From: Pseudactinotalea sp. HY158
Lineage (GTDB): Bacteria > Actinomycetota > Actinomycetes > Actinomycetales > Beutenbergiaceae
Direction: 5' to 3'
Assembly (NCBI RefSeq): GCF_009660225.1
Contig: NZ_CP045920.1
Span: 1 to 64,000 of the forward strand
DNA: 64,000 nt
Below are positions 47,236-56,907 of the stretch, one piece after another. A program made the translations under genes and the position numbers. How positions within the stretch are numbered: the first letter of the stretch is position 1; the number at the start of each line of letters is the position of its first letter. Below the pieces are notes generated by a model, which saw only the letters and a list, made by a program, of their open reading frames with translations, did not search any database and was not told the origin of the DNA.

Positions 47236-47715
47236 CTACGTTAGCGCATGAACAGTCCGGACGCCGTTGAGTCTCCACCACCAGTGATCGCCGACCCCAT
47301 CGGACTTGTGGCCGGCGAGGTCTCCGGCCGTCCTACCGCCCCGCGGATTGATGAGTCCGACCGGGACTCGCTGACGGGCTGCCCTGATAGGAAATGCCAG
47401 GTCGCTGTCATTCGACACCACGACGGCGCCATCGATGCTGCCGGAGAGTACGTCGAGTAGCAGGTGTGCTGCGACGTTCACATCGCTGCCCTTCTCCTCG
47501 ATGTGCAGGTATTGGACCATGAAGCGTGCGTCGTGAACGGACTTCCCGGATGAGTCGCGCACCATCACGGGCCACGCCGATTGCGTCACGACCGGTCGGC
47601 GGCTGACAGGGTCATTCGTGGCAAGCAGACCCATCTTGGTGCGAACGACGTAGTTCCCATACTCGATGTGGTCGACGGATCCGCTCGAGACCAAGGCCTT
47701 GACCCCGATCCGCAC
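47236..47715 (-). pseudogene. NYN-domain (PIN-like RNase) protein, N-terminally truncated
   Basis: The minus-strand frame, open from just after the trpB stop, encodes the C-terminal part of a NYN nuclease: VEYGN-like [12 protein letters not shown], then [20 protein letters not shown] with the catalytic-type Asp, [20 protein letters not shown] and [10 protein letters not shown]. The N-terminal strand with the first Asp (usually YVDGFNLY) is missing because the sequence begins at the 17-bp repeat. Probably inactive on its own. Its frame follows trpB's TGA directly, so any translation would need re-initiation at GTG 47715. Confidence 0.75.
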
Positions 47716-47718
47716 GGC

Positions 47719-48918
<1,200 letters not shown>

Positions 48919-48978
48919 GGCGGAAGCGTAGCGCCCGGGCGAGCGTCGTCCAGCGGTGGATGCGAATCGGGGATAGCG

Positions 48979-49674
48979 GTGCCGGGGACCGTGTGCGAAG
49001 ATTTGCGCGTGGCCACGAGTGCCGCACGTGACCGGTCCGACGGGCCGGGGCGCACGCGCATAATCTCCTTGACGGACGCGATCGTCGCGATTGCGATGAC
49101 GCTGCTCGTGCTTCCGGTCGTCGACGTGGCGGACCAGTGGGATGTCGCGCATCCGGGACGATGGTTCGCCATCCACGGGGATCTGATGCTCTCGTTCGTC
49201 CTCAGCTTTCTCGTGATCTACGTCTTCTGGGCCGCTCACGCGGCCGCATTGCGCGCTGCCGGAGACCGCTCCACGATGGGGGCCGTGCGCGTGCTCACGA
49301 TGCTGTGGCTCCTCCTCATTGCGTTCCTGCCGTTCCCGACGGCGGTCGTGGGACATGAGCTCGACACGACCTCGGCCCCCTTCTATATCGGCACCATGTT
49401 TGTGCTCTCCGTGCTCACATCGACCATCGTGACCATCGCCGGTCATCACCGGAACGAGGACGACAACGTCGGGTCGGATCATCGACTCGGCTGGGCATGG
49501 GTCACCACGGCCGTCTTCGGGGCGTGTGCCCTGATCAGCGCCGTGCACGCGGAGCGTGGGCTGTTCGCCCTGCTCATTCTCCTGCTCCTGCGCATCATCG
49601 AGGTCGTCGGCAGGTACCGATCGACCGCTATCCGGTTGGCGGAGACCGGACCCCGTGAGGAGGATCCATCATGA
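48979..49674 (+). CDS. TMEM175-like (DUF1211) membrane protein
   Basis: A 231-aa protein with five or six predicted helices. The first helix region [20 protein letters not shown] near residues 26-45 matches the TMEM175 family signature (F/L-S-D-A-V-x-A-I-A-x-T-L-L), whose bacterial members are potassium-permeable channels. [17 protein letters not shown] forms another helix. GTG 49009 is an alternative start. It overlaps the next gene by 4 nt and diverges from trpB. Confidence 0.8.
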   Translation: MPGTVCEDLRVATSAARDRSDGPGRTRIISLTDAIVAIAMTLLVLPVVDVADQWDVAHPGRWFAIHGDLMLSFVLSFLVIYVFWAAHAAALRAAGDRSTMGAVRVLTMLWLLLIAFLPFPTAVVGHELDTTSAPFYIGTMFVLSVLTSTIVTIAGHHRNEDDNVGSDHRLGWAWVTTAVFGACALISAVHAERGLFALLILLLLRIIEVVGRYRSTAIRLAETGPREEDPS

Positions 49675-50462
49675 GCGTTCAACAACCGGGCTTCATCCGG
49701 GAGTCGACTCTCCAGCCACGGCCGGGAACGACGCCCTGGTGGGTGGGGAGAAGACATCCGGTGCGGCTGGCTGTCGGTCTTGCGGCGGTGACGATGCTCC
49801 TGACGGCGGCGATCGGAATCGGCGGACAGGTCTTTGCTCCGACCGCAGATCCGATATCGGTCCGGCTCGCCGCCGTGCTGTTCCTGGCCGTCGGTGCGTG
49901 CGTCGTAGTCGGCGGGGCCGGCGCCTGGGGACGGGTCGGTGCGGGAGGCCCCGCCGGGTGGCGGCAGCCTGGCCTGCTCATCGTGCCCGGGATCATCGCC
50001 CTGGCCCCCATCGTGACCGGAATCGAGCTACCGGGCGGGAGCCTGCTGATTGTGCTTGTGGTCGGCTACGTGGCGACGGGCGTCTTCGAGGAGCTCTGGC
50101 ATCGCGGCCTGATCCTGGATGTGCTCCGTGGGCTCGGAGTGCGCCGATCGGCCATTCTCGGTGGCGCCCTGTTCGCGGGCACCCACCTGGCGAACGTCGT
50201 GTTCGGGCAACCGATCGCCGTCACGTTGGCCCAGGCTGTCGGTGCGTTCTGCTTCGGCGTGGGATTCTCGCTCATGCGGTGGCGCACCAACGCCATCTGG
50301 CTGTTGATCGCGATCCATGCCACGGGTGACCTGCTCCTCCACATCACCGGGCTGCACGGCGGACTGCTGTGGATCTTCCTCGTGGGCCATGACATCGCCA
50401 TGGGCCTGTGGGGCCTGTGGTGCCTGCGTGGGCTCAGGGATGAGGCGAGGGTTCTCGCCTGA
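49671..50462 (+). CDS. CPBP family intramembrane metalloprotease
   Basis: A 263-aa membrane protein with about seven helices and the CPBP (Abi, CAAX-protease-like) motifs: EELWHRGLI near residues 138-146 (EExxxR), FAGTHLAN near 164-171 and IHATGDLLLH near 206-215. Members act as CAAX-type proteases or as self-immunity proteins for bacteriocins. Coupled to the TMEM175-like gene by ATGA overlap. Confidence 0.87.
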   Translation: MSVQQPGFIRESTLQPRPGTTPWWVGRRHPVRLAVGLAAVTMLLTAAIGIGGQVFAPTADPISVRLAAVLFLAVGACVVVGGAGAWGRVGAGGPAGWRQPGLLIVPGIIALAPIVTGIELPGGSLLIVLVVGYVATGVFEELWHRGLILDVLRGLGVRRSAILGGALFAGTHLANVVFGQPIAVTLAQAVGAFCFGVGFSLMRWRTNAIWLLIAIHATGDLLLHITGLHGGLLWIFLVGHDIAMGLWGLWCLRGLRDEARVLA

Positions 50463-50469
50463 TCACGGC

Positions 50470-51390
50470 TCAGCAGCCGGGCTCGACCTCATGGGCGGCA
50501 TGGCCCACGGGTTCGAGCTGGAGGGTCGTGTGGCCGAGGTCGAAATGCTGCTCGAGGCAGGCGGTCACCCGATCGAGCACGGGCCCGCACTCGGCCAGGT
50601 ACTCCGGTTCGACCACGACGTGCGCCGTGAGCGCGGGCATCCCGGAGGTGATGGTCCACGCGTGCAGGTCGTGCACGTCGATCACGCCCTCGACCGATCG
50701 GATGTGCTCGCGCACGCGGGCCAGGTCGAGGCCCTTGGGGGTCGCCTCGAGGAGGATGTGGGTGACCTCGCGCAGCAGCGACCACGCCCGCGGCAGGATG
50801 AACAGCCCGATCCCGAGCGAGGCGAAGATGTCCGCCCGCTGATAGCCGGTCGTGGCGATGACGATCCCGGCCACGATCACGGCCACGGAGCCCACGAGAT
50901 CCCCGAGCACCTCGAGGTAGGCCCCGCGCATGTTGACCGATTCGCGGTGGGAGCCGTGCAGGAACGTCAGCGAGATCGCGTTGGCGACCAGGCCCGCCCC
51001 GGCCGCGATGAGCATCGGGGTGGTGGCGACCTCCGGCGGCGAATCCCAGCGCGCCAGGGCCGTGACGATCACGTACACGCCCATGCCGCCGAGGATGACC
51101 GCGTTGACCAGCGCCGCGAGGATCTCCGCGCGCATGAGCCCCCATGTGCGCGAATCGGTGGCGGGCCGGCTCGCGAGCGTGATCGCCACGAGCGCGATGA
51201 GCACCCCGGTGGCATCGGTGAGCATGTGCCCGGCGTCCGCGAGCAGCGCGAGCGAGGAGGAGACGATCGCCCCGACGAGCTGGAACACCACCACCACGCC
51301 GGTGATGACCAGCACGACGATCAGCCGGGACCGGTGCTGCCCGGCGGCGGTCCCGGCTGTGGGAGTGCCGTGCGAATGGGCCATCGACAT
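50470..51390 (-). CDS. Cation diffusion facilitator (CDF) family metal exporter, second copy
   Basis: A 306-aa CDF transporter. A His-containing N-terminus (MAHSHGT) precedes six helices with the metal-site motif LLADAGHMLTDATG (HxxxD). The C-terminal domain includes VIDVHDLHAWTITSGMPALT and ends with a His/Glu/Cys tail HAAHEVEPGC. It differs clearly from the exporter at 26650-27609 and has no ArsR partner. Start may be ATG 51390 or 51384. It lies 4 nt after argS on the same strand. Confidence 0.9.
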   Translation of the reverse strand: MSMAHSHGTPTAGTAAGQHRSRLIVVLVITGVVVVFQLVGAIVSSSLALLADAGHMLTDATGVLIALVAITLASRPATDSRTWGLMRAEILAALVNAVILGGMGVYVIVTALARWDSPPEVATTPMLIAAGAGLVANAISLTFLHGSHRESVNMRGAYLEVLGDLVGSVAVIVAGIVIATTGYQRADIFASLGIGLFILPRAWSLLREVTHILLEATPKGLDLARVREHIRSVEGVIDVHDLHAWTITSGMPALTAHVVVEPEYLAECGPVLDRVTACLEQHFDLGHTTLQLEPVGHAAHEVEPGC

Positions 51391-51394
51391 CCGC

Positions 51395-53182
51395 CTACAT
51401 TCGCTCGGGGGCGGCGATGCCGAGCAGGTCGAGCGCGCGCGCCAGGGTCCGGCGGGTCAGGTCCACGAGCAGCAGCCGCCGCTCCCGCACCGCCCCGGAG
51501 GAGGCGAGCACCGGGCACTGGTCGTAGAACTCGGTGAACGTGCGTGCCAACTCGTAGGCGTAGGTGCACAGCGTGTGTGGTTCGAGCGTGCCGGCCACGG
51601 TCTCGACCGCGGCCCCGAACTGGTCCAGCTGGAGCGCGAGGGCCCGCTCGGCGCTCTCGAGCGGTTCGCTCAGCGCATGGACGGCGGCGCTCGCCTCGAC
51701 CTCGAGGCCTCGCTCGGCCGCCTTCCGCAGGATCGATGCGAGCCGGGTGTGCGCGTACTGCAGATACACGCCGGTGTTGCCGTGGAAGGAGACCATCCGC
51801 TCGGGGTCGAACGTGTAGTCCTTGATCCGGTTGGAGGAGAGGTCGGCGTACTTGATCGCCGCGATCCCGGCCTGCTCGGCGATGAGGTCGAGGGCGGGGT
51901 CGTCGGGGTCGGCGCCCTTCTCCTCGGCGGCCTCGCGCACGACCGCGCGGGCGGCGTCGACGGCCGCCGAGAGCAGGTCCATGAGCTTGGCCGAGACCCC
52001 CGCGCGGGTCTTGAAGGGCTTGCCGTCGGCGCCGAGCACGGATCCGAAGGGGACGTGGGCCGCGCCGACGCCGTCGTGCAGCCAGCCGGCCTTCGTGGCG
52101 GCCTCGAAGACGAGCCGGAAGTGGAGCGCCTGCGGCGCGCCCACCACGTAGAGGATGCGGTCGGCCCCGAGGTCGCGCACGCGGTAGCGCAGGGTCGCCA
52201 GGTCGGTCGTGTCGTAGCCGTAGCCGCCGTCGGACTTGCGCACCATGAGGGCGGCGGGCTTGTCGTCCGGACCCGTGACCTCCTCGGAGAGGAATACGAG
52301 CGCGCCGTCGGATTCCACCGCCACGCCCGCGTCGGCGAGTTCGGCGGCCACGACGGGCAGCATCGGGTTGTAGAACGACTCCCCGGCGGCGTCGGCGGGC
52401 GTGAGCTGGAGCCCGAGCCGGCCGTACACCTCGGAGAAGAAGCGCTGCGACTGGTCCACGATCTCGCGCCAGGTGGCCAGGGTGGCCGGGTCGCCGGCCT
52501 GCAGGGCCACGACGCGGGCCCGGGCGCGGTCGGCGAAGTCCTCGTCGGCGTCGAAGCGGGCGCGGGCCCGCTTGTAGAGGCCGTCGAGCGCCGAGACCGG
52601 GGAGGTGTCGCTCAGCTCCTCGGCGCGCCAGGCGACGTCGGGGTTCTCGTCGATGAACTGGATGAGCATCCCGAACTGGGTGCCCCAGTCCCCCAGGTGG
52701 TTCTGCCGCACGACGTCGGAGCCGAGGAAGCCGAGGATGCGGGCGATGGAGTCGCCGATGATCGAGGAGCGCAGGTGCCCGACGTGCATCTCCTTGGCGA
52801 TGTTCGGCCCCGAGTAGTCGACGACCGTGCGGGTCCCCGCCCGGCTCGCCGGCACGCCGAGGCGGTCGTCGTCCAGCCGTTCGCGCACCTGGTCCCACAG
52901 GGCGGCGTCGGAGAGGGTGAGGTTGAGGAATCCGGGTCCGGAGATCTCGACCGATCCGATGAGGCCGGCCCGGCCGAGCTCCTCGACGATCCGGGTGGCG
53001 ACCTGCCGCGGGTTCGCCCCGACCTTCTTCGCCAGCGCCAGGGCCGCGTTGGCCTGGAGGTCGGCGTGATCCGAGGGTCGCACGAGCGGATCGGCACCGG
53101 CCTGCTCGGGGTAGGCCGCGGCGATGGCGCGGGCGAGGGTGTCATCGAGGCGCTGGGCGAGGGAGGGCACGGAGGAGGTCAC
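51395..53182 (-). CDS. argS: Arginyl-tRNA synthetase
   Basis: Class I synthetase that charges tRNA-Arg. The 595-aa protein has the N-terminal Add-1 domain (about residues 10-100), the HIGH-type motif in GPNIAKEMHVGHLRSSIIG, the segment GDWGTQFGMLI typical of ArgS, and the C-terminal DALR anticodon-binding domain (YAYELARTFTEFYDQCPVL ... LLLVDLTRRTLARALDLLGI). Expected length. ATG 53182 follows a strong terminator. Confidence 0.96.
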   Translation of the reverse strand: MTSSVPSLAQRLDDTLARAIAAAYPEQAGADPLVRPSDHADLQANAALALAKKVGANPRQVATRIVEELGRAGLIGSVEISGPGFLNLTLSDAALWDQVRERLDDDRLGVPASRAGTRTVVDYSGPNIAKEMHVGHLRSSIIGDSIARILGFLGSDVVRQNHLGDWGTQFGMLIQFIDENPDVAWRAEELSDTSPVSALDGLYKRARARFDADEDFADRARARVVALQAGDPATLATWREIVDQSQRFFSEVYGRLGLQLTPADAAGESFYNPMLPVVAAELADAGVAVESDGALVFLSEEVTGPDDKPAALMVRKSDGGYGYDTTDLATLRYRVRDLGADRILYVVGAPQALHFRLVFEAATKAGWLHDGVGAAHVPFGSVLGADGKPFKTRAGVSAKLMDLLSAAVDAARAVVREAAEEKGADPDDPALDLIAEQAGIAAIKYADLSSNRIKDYTFDPERMVSFHGNTGVYLQYAHTRLASILRKAAERGLEVEASAAVHALSEPLESAERALALQLDQFGAAVETVAGTLEPHTLCTYAYELARTFTEFYDQCPVLASSGAVRERRLLLVDLTRRTLARALDLLGIAAPERM

Positions 53183-53254
53183 GCGACCATTCTTCCATCG
53201 CCCGGCGACCTCGCGCGCTGGGCCGACCTGCCCGTCGACCTGCCGGCCGGCACG

Positions 53255-53290
53255 CCGGAGGCGGCGGCCCCGGGGGACCGCCGCCTCCGG
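53255..53290. terminator. Strong GC-rich terminator
   Basis: CCGGAGGCGGCGG (53255-53267) and CCGCCGCCTCCGG (53278-53290) form a perfect 13-bp stem with a 10-nt loop, between the end of the frameshifted envelope-protein gene and argS. Confidence 0.75.
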
Positions 53291-53314
53291 GGCCGGGCCG
53301 CGACCTGCCCGGGG

Positions 53315-54180
53315 TCAGGCCTTCTTGTCTCGGCGGGTGGCCCCGGTCGCCTTGTCGGCGGCGTCCTTGGCCTTGTCCTTCGCCTCGGTCGCGGCCTTCT
53401 CGGCCGCCTTGCCCGCGTCCTTGGCCTTGTCCGCGGCGGCGTCCTTCACATTCCCGGCCTTCTCCGCGGCGGCGTCCTTCACGTCCGCGGCGGCCGCCTT
53501 CGCGTCGCCGGCGACCTCGGCGGCCTTGCCCGCGGCGTCGCCGGTCTTCTCCGCCACGGCCCCGGCCGCCTTGTCGGCGGCGTCCTTGGCCTCGACCGCG
53601 GGGCGGGGGGGGGGGGCTCCGCGGCCGGGTCGGCCGGGGCGGCCGGGGCGGCCGGGACGTCGTCCCAGTACTCCTCCGCCCACGGGTCGTCGACCGGCTG
53701 GGTGCGGCGCCAGATGAGCACGCCGGCCCCGGCGACGGCCGCGCCGACGGCGGTCCAGCCGAGCACCTTGCCCACGCTGCTCTTCTTCTTGGTCTGCTCG
53801 TTCGCGGCCTTCTCCACGATGCTCAGCGCGGACGCCGCCTTGTCGGCCGCCTTGTCGGCGGCGGCGTCGGCCCCGGCCTTGGCCGCGTTCGCGGCGTCCT
53901 CCATCGCGGTGACCACGCGCGGAAGCACGGAGTCGACGAGCTTGTCATGGGCGATGTCGACCGCGCCCCTGCTCTTCTCGGCCAGCTCGGCGACCTTCGG
54001 GGCGGTCACCTCGACGCCGCTGCGCCACGCCTTGTCGACCCGCGGCCCGGCCCACTCGATCGCGGCCTCCACCTTGGGGCCCGCCCACTCCTTCGCGTCG
54101 TCGGCGAACTGCCGAGCAGCCTTGCCGGCCTCGTTCGCACCATCGCGGACCTGATCGGTGGAGAGCTTCTTCTGCGACAT
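53315..54180 (-). pseudogene. Ala/Lys-rich membrane-anchored protein, frameshifted at a 12-G run
   Basis: The gene starts at ATG 54180: MSQKKLSTDQVRDGANEAGK, then amphipathic Ala/Lys/Asp-rich helices, one membrane segment (VLGWTAVGAAVAGAGVLIWR, about residues 128-147) and an acidic, Pro-rich stretch. At the run of 12 G (53605-53616 on the plus strand) the frame is lost. The matching tail (VEAKDAADKAAGAVAEKTGD ... RRDKKA, LEA-like or apolipophorin-like repeats) continues in another frame to 53315. Thirteen or ten G would give one protein of about 288 aa. Either an assembly error or a phase-variable switch. Confidence 0.7.
53605..53616. repeat. Homopolymer run of 12 G (slippage site)
   Basis: Twelve consecutive G on the plus strand, i.e. 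a poly-C proline tract in the gene. It is the exact point where the two halves of the gene change frame. Confidence 0.9.
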
Positions 54181-54408
54181 ATCTGCCCCTTGCGTTGTCC
54201 GCCGCGTGGTCGCGGGGAGCGGTCGATTCTGTGGAACTCTCCCTATCGTGCCATCTGGAGTGTTCTTTCGCATACGGCTATCGGCGGATGCCCGCGCAGC
54301 GGACACGCGGACCCGAGCGCATCGCGGTGCCGATCGGCGGGGCCGGCGGTGTGTCGCCCGTGTGCCGCTGGTGTGCCGTCCGCGGTGGTGGATGCGAGAA
54401 TAGGCGGC

Positions 54409-54930
54409 ATGGACGCTATCTTTCACACTTCCGAAGGCGACATCGTCGTCGAGCTGCTGCCCAACCACGCCCCCAAGACGGTGCAGAACTTCGTCGAGCT
54501 GGCGCGCGGTGACCGCAGCTGGACCCACCCCGGAACCGGTGTGGAGAGCACCGAGCCGCTCTACGACGGCACGATCTTCCATCGCATCATCCCGAACTTC
54601 ATGATCCAGGGCGGCGACCCGCTCGGCTCCGGCACCGGCGGCCCCGGCTACACCTTCGACGACGAGATCCACCCCGAGCTCGACTTCACCCAGCCGTACA
54701 TCCTCGCCATGGCGAATGCCGGCAAGCGGATGGGCAAGGGCACGAACGGCTCCCAGTTCTTCATCACCACCGCACCGACCACGTGGCTGCAGGGCAAGCA
54801 CACCATCTTCGGCAAGGTGAAGGACCAGGCCTCGACGGCCGTCGTCGACACGATCGGCAACGCCGCCACGGGACGCAACGACCGCCCCGTGCAGGACATC
54901 GTCATCAACTCGATCGAGATCGTCGACTGA
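54409..54930 (+). CDS. ppiA: Peptidyl-prolyl cis-trans isomerase, cyclophilin type
   Basis: Cytoplasmic protein-folding isomerase, 173 aa, without a signal peptide. Cyclophilin motifs are FHRIIPNFMIQGGDP (catalytic Arg), AMANAGKRMGKGTNGSQFFI and the Trp-containing WLQGKHTIFGKV. It lies in the conserved ppiA-rhomboid-crgA order of actinobacteria. ATG 54409 is chosen from the motif-start distance; the open frame upstream is antisense to the frameshifted gene. Confidence 0.94.
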   Translation: MDAIFHTSEGDIVVELLPNHAPKTVQNFVELARGDRSWTHPGTGVESTEPLYDGTIFHRIIPNFMIQGGDPLGSGTGGPGYTFDDEIHPELDFTQPYILAMANAGKRMGKGTNGSQFFITTAPTTWLQGKHTIFGKVKDQASTAVVDTIGNAATGRNDRPVQDIVINSIEIVD

Positions 54931-54943
54931 TTCGGCCGATCAG

Positions 54944-55885
54944 GTGACCGACTACCCCTCCGCCCCCAATCCCGGGTGGCGCCCCGAGCAGCCGGGCCAG
55001 GTTCCGCCGCCGTCGGCGGGATGGTCCGGCGGCCCGGGCGGCGGCACTCCGGGGTCCCCGGGGCAGGGGCAGCCGGTCTGCCCGCGTCACCCCGACCGGG
55101 TCAGCTTCGTGCGCTGCCAGCGCTGCGGCCGGCCGGTCTGCCCGGAGTGCCAGCGGCAGGCGCCGGTCGGCGTGCACTGTATCGACTGCGTGCGCGCCGC
55201 CCAGAAGCAGGTGCCGGCCCAGCGCACGGTGCTCGGCGGCCGGATCACGCCGAGCCGTCACCCCGTGGTCACCCAGGTGATCATCGGGATCAACGTGGCC
55301 CTGTTCCTGCTCGGCTACGTCGTTCCCGGCCTCACATGGAACCTGATGTTCGCGCCCGTGGTCGGCGAGACCGAGCCCTGGCGGATCGTCACGAGCGGGT
55401 TCCTGCACGCGGGCATCTTCCACATCGCGTTCAACATGTACGCGCTGTGGATCGTGGGCCCGTTCCTGGAGAAGATGCTCGGGCGCTGGCGGTTCATCGC
55501 CCTGTACCTCCTCAGCCTCATCGGCGGCAGCCTCGCGGTCGTGGTCTTCTCGGCGGGCCCCTCGGCAGACAGCTGGTATCAGGGCGTCGTCGGCGCCTCC
55601 GGGGCCGTGTTCGGGCTGTTCGGGGCGATCGCGCTCGTGCTGCGCAAGACCGGGCGCAATGCCCAACAGATCCTCGTGGTCATCGGGATCAACGTGGTGA
55701 TCTCCTTCGTGATCGCGGGGATCTCCTGGCAGGCGCACGTCGGTGGCCTCATCACCGGTGGCGTGCTCGGGCTCCTGTTCACCAAGCTGCCGCGCGAGCG
55801 TCAGCACGTCGGCGGCGTCATCGGTGTCGTCGCCGTCGCGGCCGCCCTCGTCGCGGGCTTCGTCGCGATGTACGCCGTGAAGTAG
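54944..55885 (+). CDS. Rhomboid family intramembrane serine protease
   Basis: A 313-aa protein. An N-terminal Pro/Gly-rich region is followed by a small zinc-binding B-box-like motif CPRHPDRVSFVRCQRCGRPVC and CPECQRQAPVGVHCIDC (about residues 46-83), then six or seven helices. The catalytic serine is in GVVGASGAVFGLFG (GxSG) and the histidine in SWQAHVGGLITG; HIAFNMYALWIVG carries the family's HxxxN. Starts at GTG 54944, 13 nt after ppiA. Confidence 0.93.
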   Translation: MTDYPSAPNPGWRPEQPGQVPPPSAGWSGGPGGGTPGSPGQGQPVCPRHPDRVSFVRCQRCGRPVCPECQRQAPVGVHCIDCVRAAQKQVPAQRTVLGGRITPSRHPVVTQVIIGINVALFLLGYVVPGLTWNLMFAPVVGETEPWRIVTSGFLHAGIFHIAFNMYALWIVGPFLEKMLGRWRFIALYLLSLIGGSLAVVVFSAGPSADSWYQGVVGASGAVFGLFGAIALVLRKTGRNAQQILVVIGINVVISFVIAGISWQAHVGGLITGGVLGLLFTKLPRERQHVGGVIGVVAVAAALVAGFVAMYAVK

Positions 55886-55898
55886 CACCCGCTCCTCG

Positions 55899-55934
55899 AC
55901 GGCCGGCCTCCGCATCCGTGCGGGGGTCGGCCGT
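55899..55934 (+). terminator. Terminator-like hairpin after rhomboid gene
   Basis: Outer arms ACGGCCG/CGGCCGT with a further inner pairing CGCA/TGCG form a long GC-rich hairpin 14 nt past the stop. Confidence 0.6.
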
Positions 55935-55971
55935 TCGTCGTGCGCGAGGACGGCGACCGGTCGCCGCGACG

Positions 55972-56161
55972 CCGTCCACAGGGTTGTCCACAGCTGTCCA
56001 CAGAGCCCCATGCTTATCCACAGGTTGCGGCGTCATCCTCAGGTTCATCCACGGCGACGTGGCGGATATCCACCGGTGGGGCCGCCCTTATCCCCAGTTA
56101 TCCACAGCTGTGTCCACACCTGGGGATAGTCACACGGCTGTAATTCCACAGCTGTGGGTAA
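55972..56161. other. Second dense DnaA-box cluster, non-coding
   Basis: This gene-free 190-bp stretch has two perfect TTATCCACA boxes (56014-56022 and 56098-56106) and several near matches: CCGTCCACA 55972-55980, TTGTCCACA 55984-55992, CTGTCCACA 55994-56002, TTATCCCCA 56088-56096 and TGTGGGTAA 56153-56161. Most share one orientation. The density equals or exceeds that of oriC at 1690-1916. It could be a second part of the origin, a DnaA titration site or a leftover origin. Confidence 0.75.
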
Positions 56162-56567
56162 CGCTGTGTACAGATGTACGAAGAACCTGCGGGTGACAGC
56201 GGTCGGCGCCGAGCCCGGGCGGGCGCCCGCGGAGATCGCACCCCGCATCCTCACGTGTCTTCCGCGCTGCGGATCGACGCCATGAGAGTGCGCCCGGGTG
56301 GGGACCCGTCCGGCGGGCGGGCCGGCCGGGCGCCATGGGCACTGTGGGCACTGTGGGCACTGCGGGCGCTGTGGATGCGGCGTCGGTGCCCTCGATGCGG
56401 GTGAGCGCCGTCGGGGCCGTCAGTATCGTGAGGGCCGCCAGTATCGTCAGGATCGTGAGGGCCGCGTGGTCCGGGGAGCGTCGTCGTCGACGGGACCGCT
56501 GCGGGAGGGAGCCGTCCGGGCCGGGACCGTCATGGTCCCGACTCGGACAGGGGCGAGGGGTGGGCGC
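56162..56567. repeat. Gene-free region with short tandem and direct repeats
   Basis: No supported gene. It contains four near-perfect tandem copies of GGGCACTGT at 56337-56372. A second direct repeat, CAGTATCGT and GATCGTGAGGGCCG units, spans about 56420-56465. There is no spacer regularity, so it is not CRISPR. The region separates the DnaA-box cluster from crgA. Confidence 0.6.
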
Positions 56568-56813
56568 TCAGCGCCAGCGCATGGTCATGATGAACCCGGC
56601 GAACACGAGGGCGAAGCCGATGCCCAGGTTCCAGTTGCCGATGCCGGGGACGGGGTATTGACCGTTGAACACGTAGGTCGCGACGATCCAGGCCAGGCCG
56701 ACGAGGCCGAGCGTGACCATGACCGGAACCCACCAGACCGGATTCGGTACGGCCTCGGTCGATGCCGGTGGCGGCGTGTAGGTCGACTTCTTGCGGGGCT
56801 TCGATTTGGGCAT
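56568..56813 (-). CDS. crgA: Cell division protein CrgA
   Basis: An 81-aa actinobacterial divisome membrane protein that interacts with FtsZ and penicillin-binding proteins. A basic N-terminus MPKSKPRKKSTYTPPPAS precedes two helices, VWWVPVMVTLGLVGLAWIV and NLGIGFALVFAGFIMTMRW, joined by the loop NGQYPVPGIGNW. AGGAG lies 7 nt before ATG 56813. Its position near the origin, beside DUF881 and sortase genes, is conserved. Confidence 0.94.
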   Translation of the reverse strand: MPKSKPRKKSTYTPPPASTEAVPNPVWWVPVMVTLGLVGLAWIVATYVFNGQYPVPGIGNWNLGIGFALVFAGFIMTMRWR

Positions 56814-56894
56814 GCCACTACTCCTCAGTGATGCAGACTGCCCCGATTCTAGGGGAGAATGCGTTCCCCCTCGGCCACTGTCGGGATCGGCACC

Positions 56895-56907
56895 TACACT
56901 GGCGCCA
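56895..56907 (+). promoter_or_regulatory. Leaderless promoter of DUF881 gene
   Basis: TACACT at 56895-56900 ends 6 nt before the ATG at 56907. No Shine-Dalgarno is present, suggesting transcription starts at or next to the start codon. Confidence 0.5.

Noticed and set aside
54181-54801. N-terminal extension of the frameshifted envelope protein
   Set aside because: The open frame runs antisense through ppiA; ATG 54180 begins the typical charged, Ala-rich sequence.
56337-56465. CRISPR-like array
   Set aside because: The units are 9 bp and tandem without spacers, and no cas gene is nearby.
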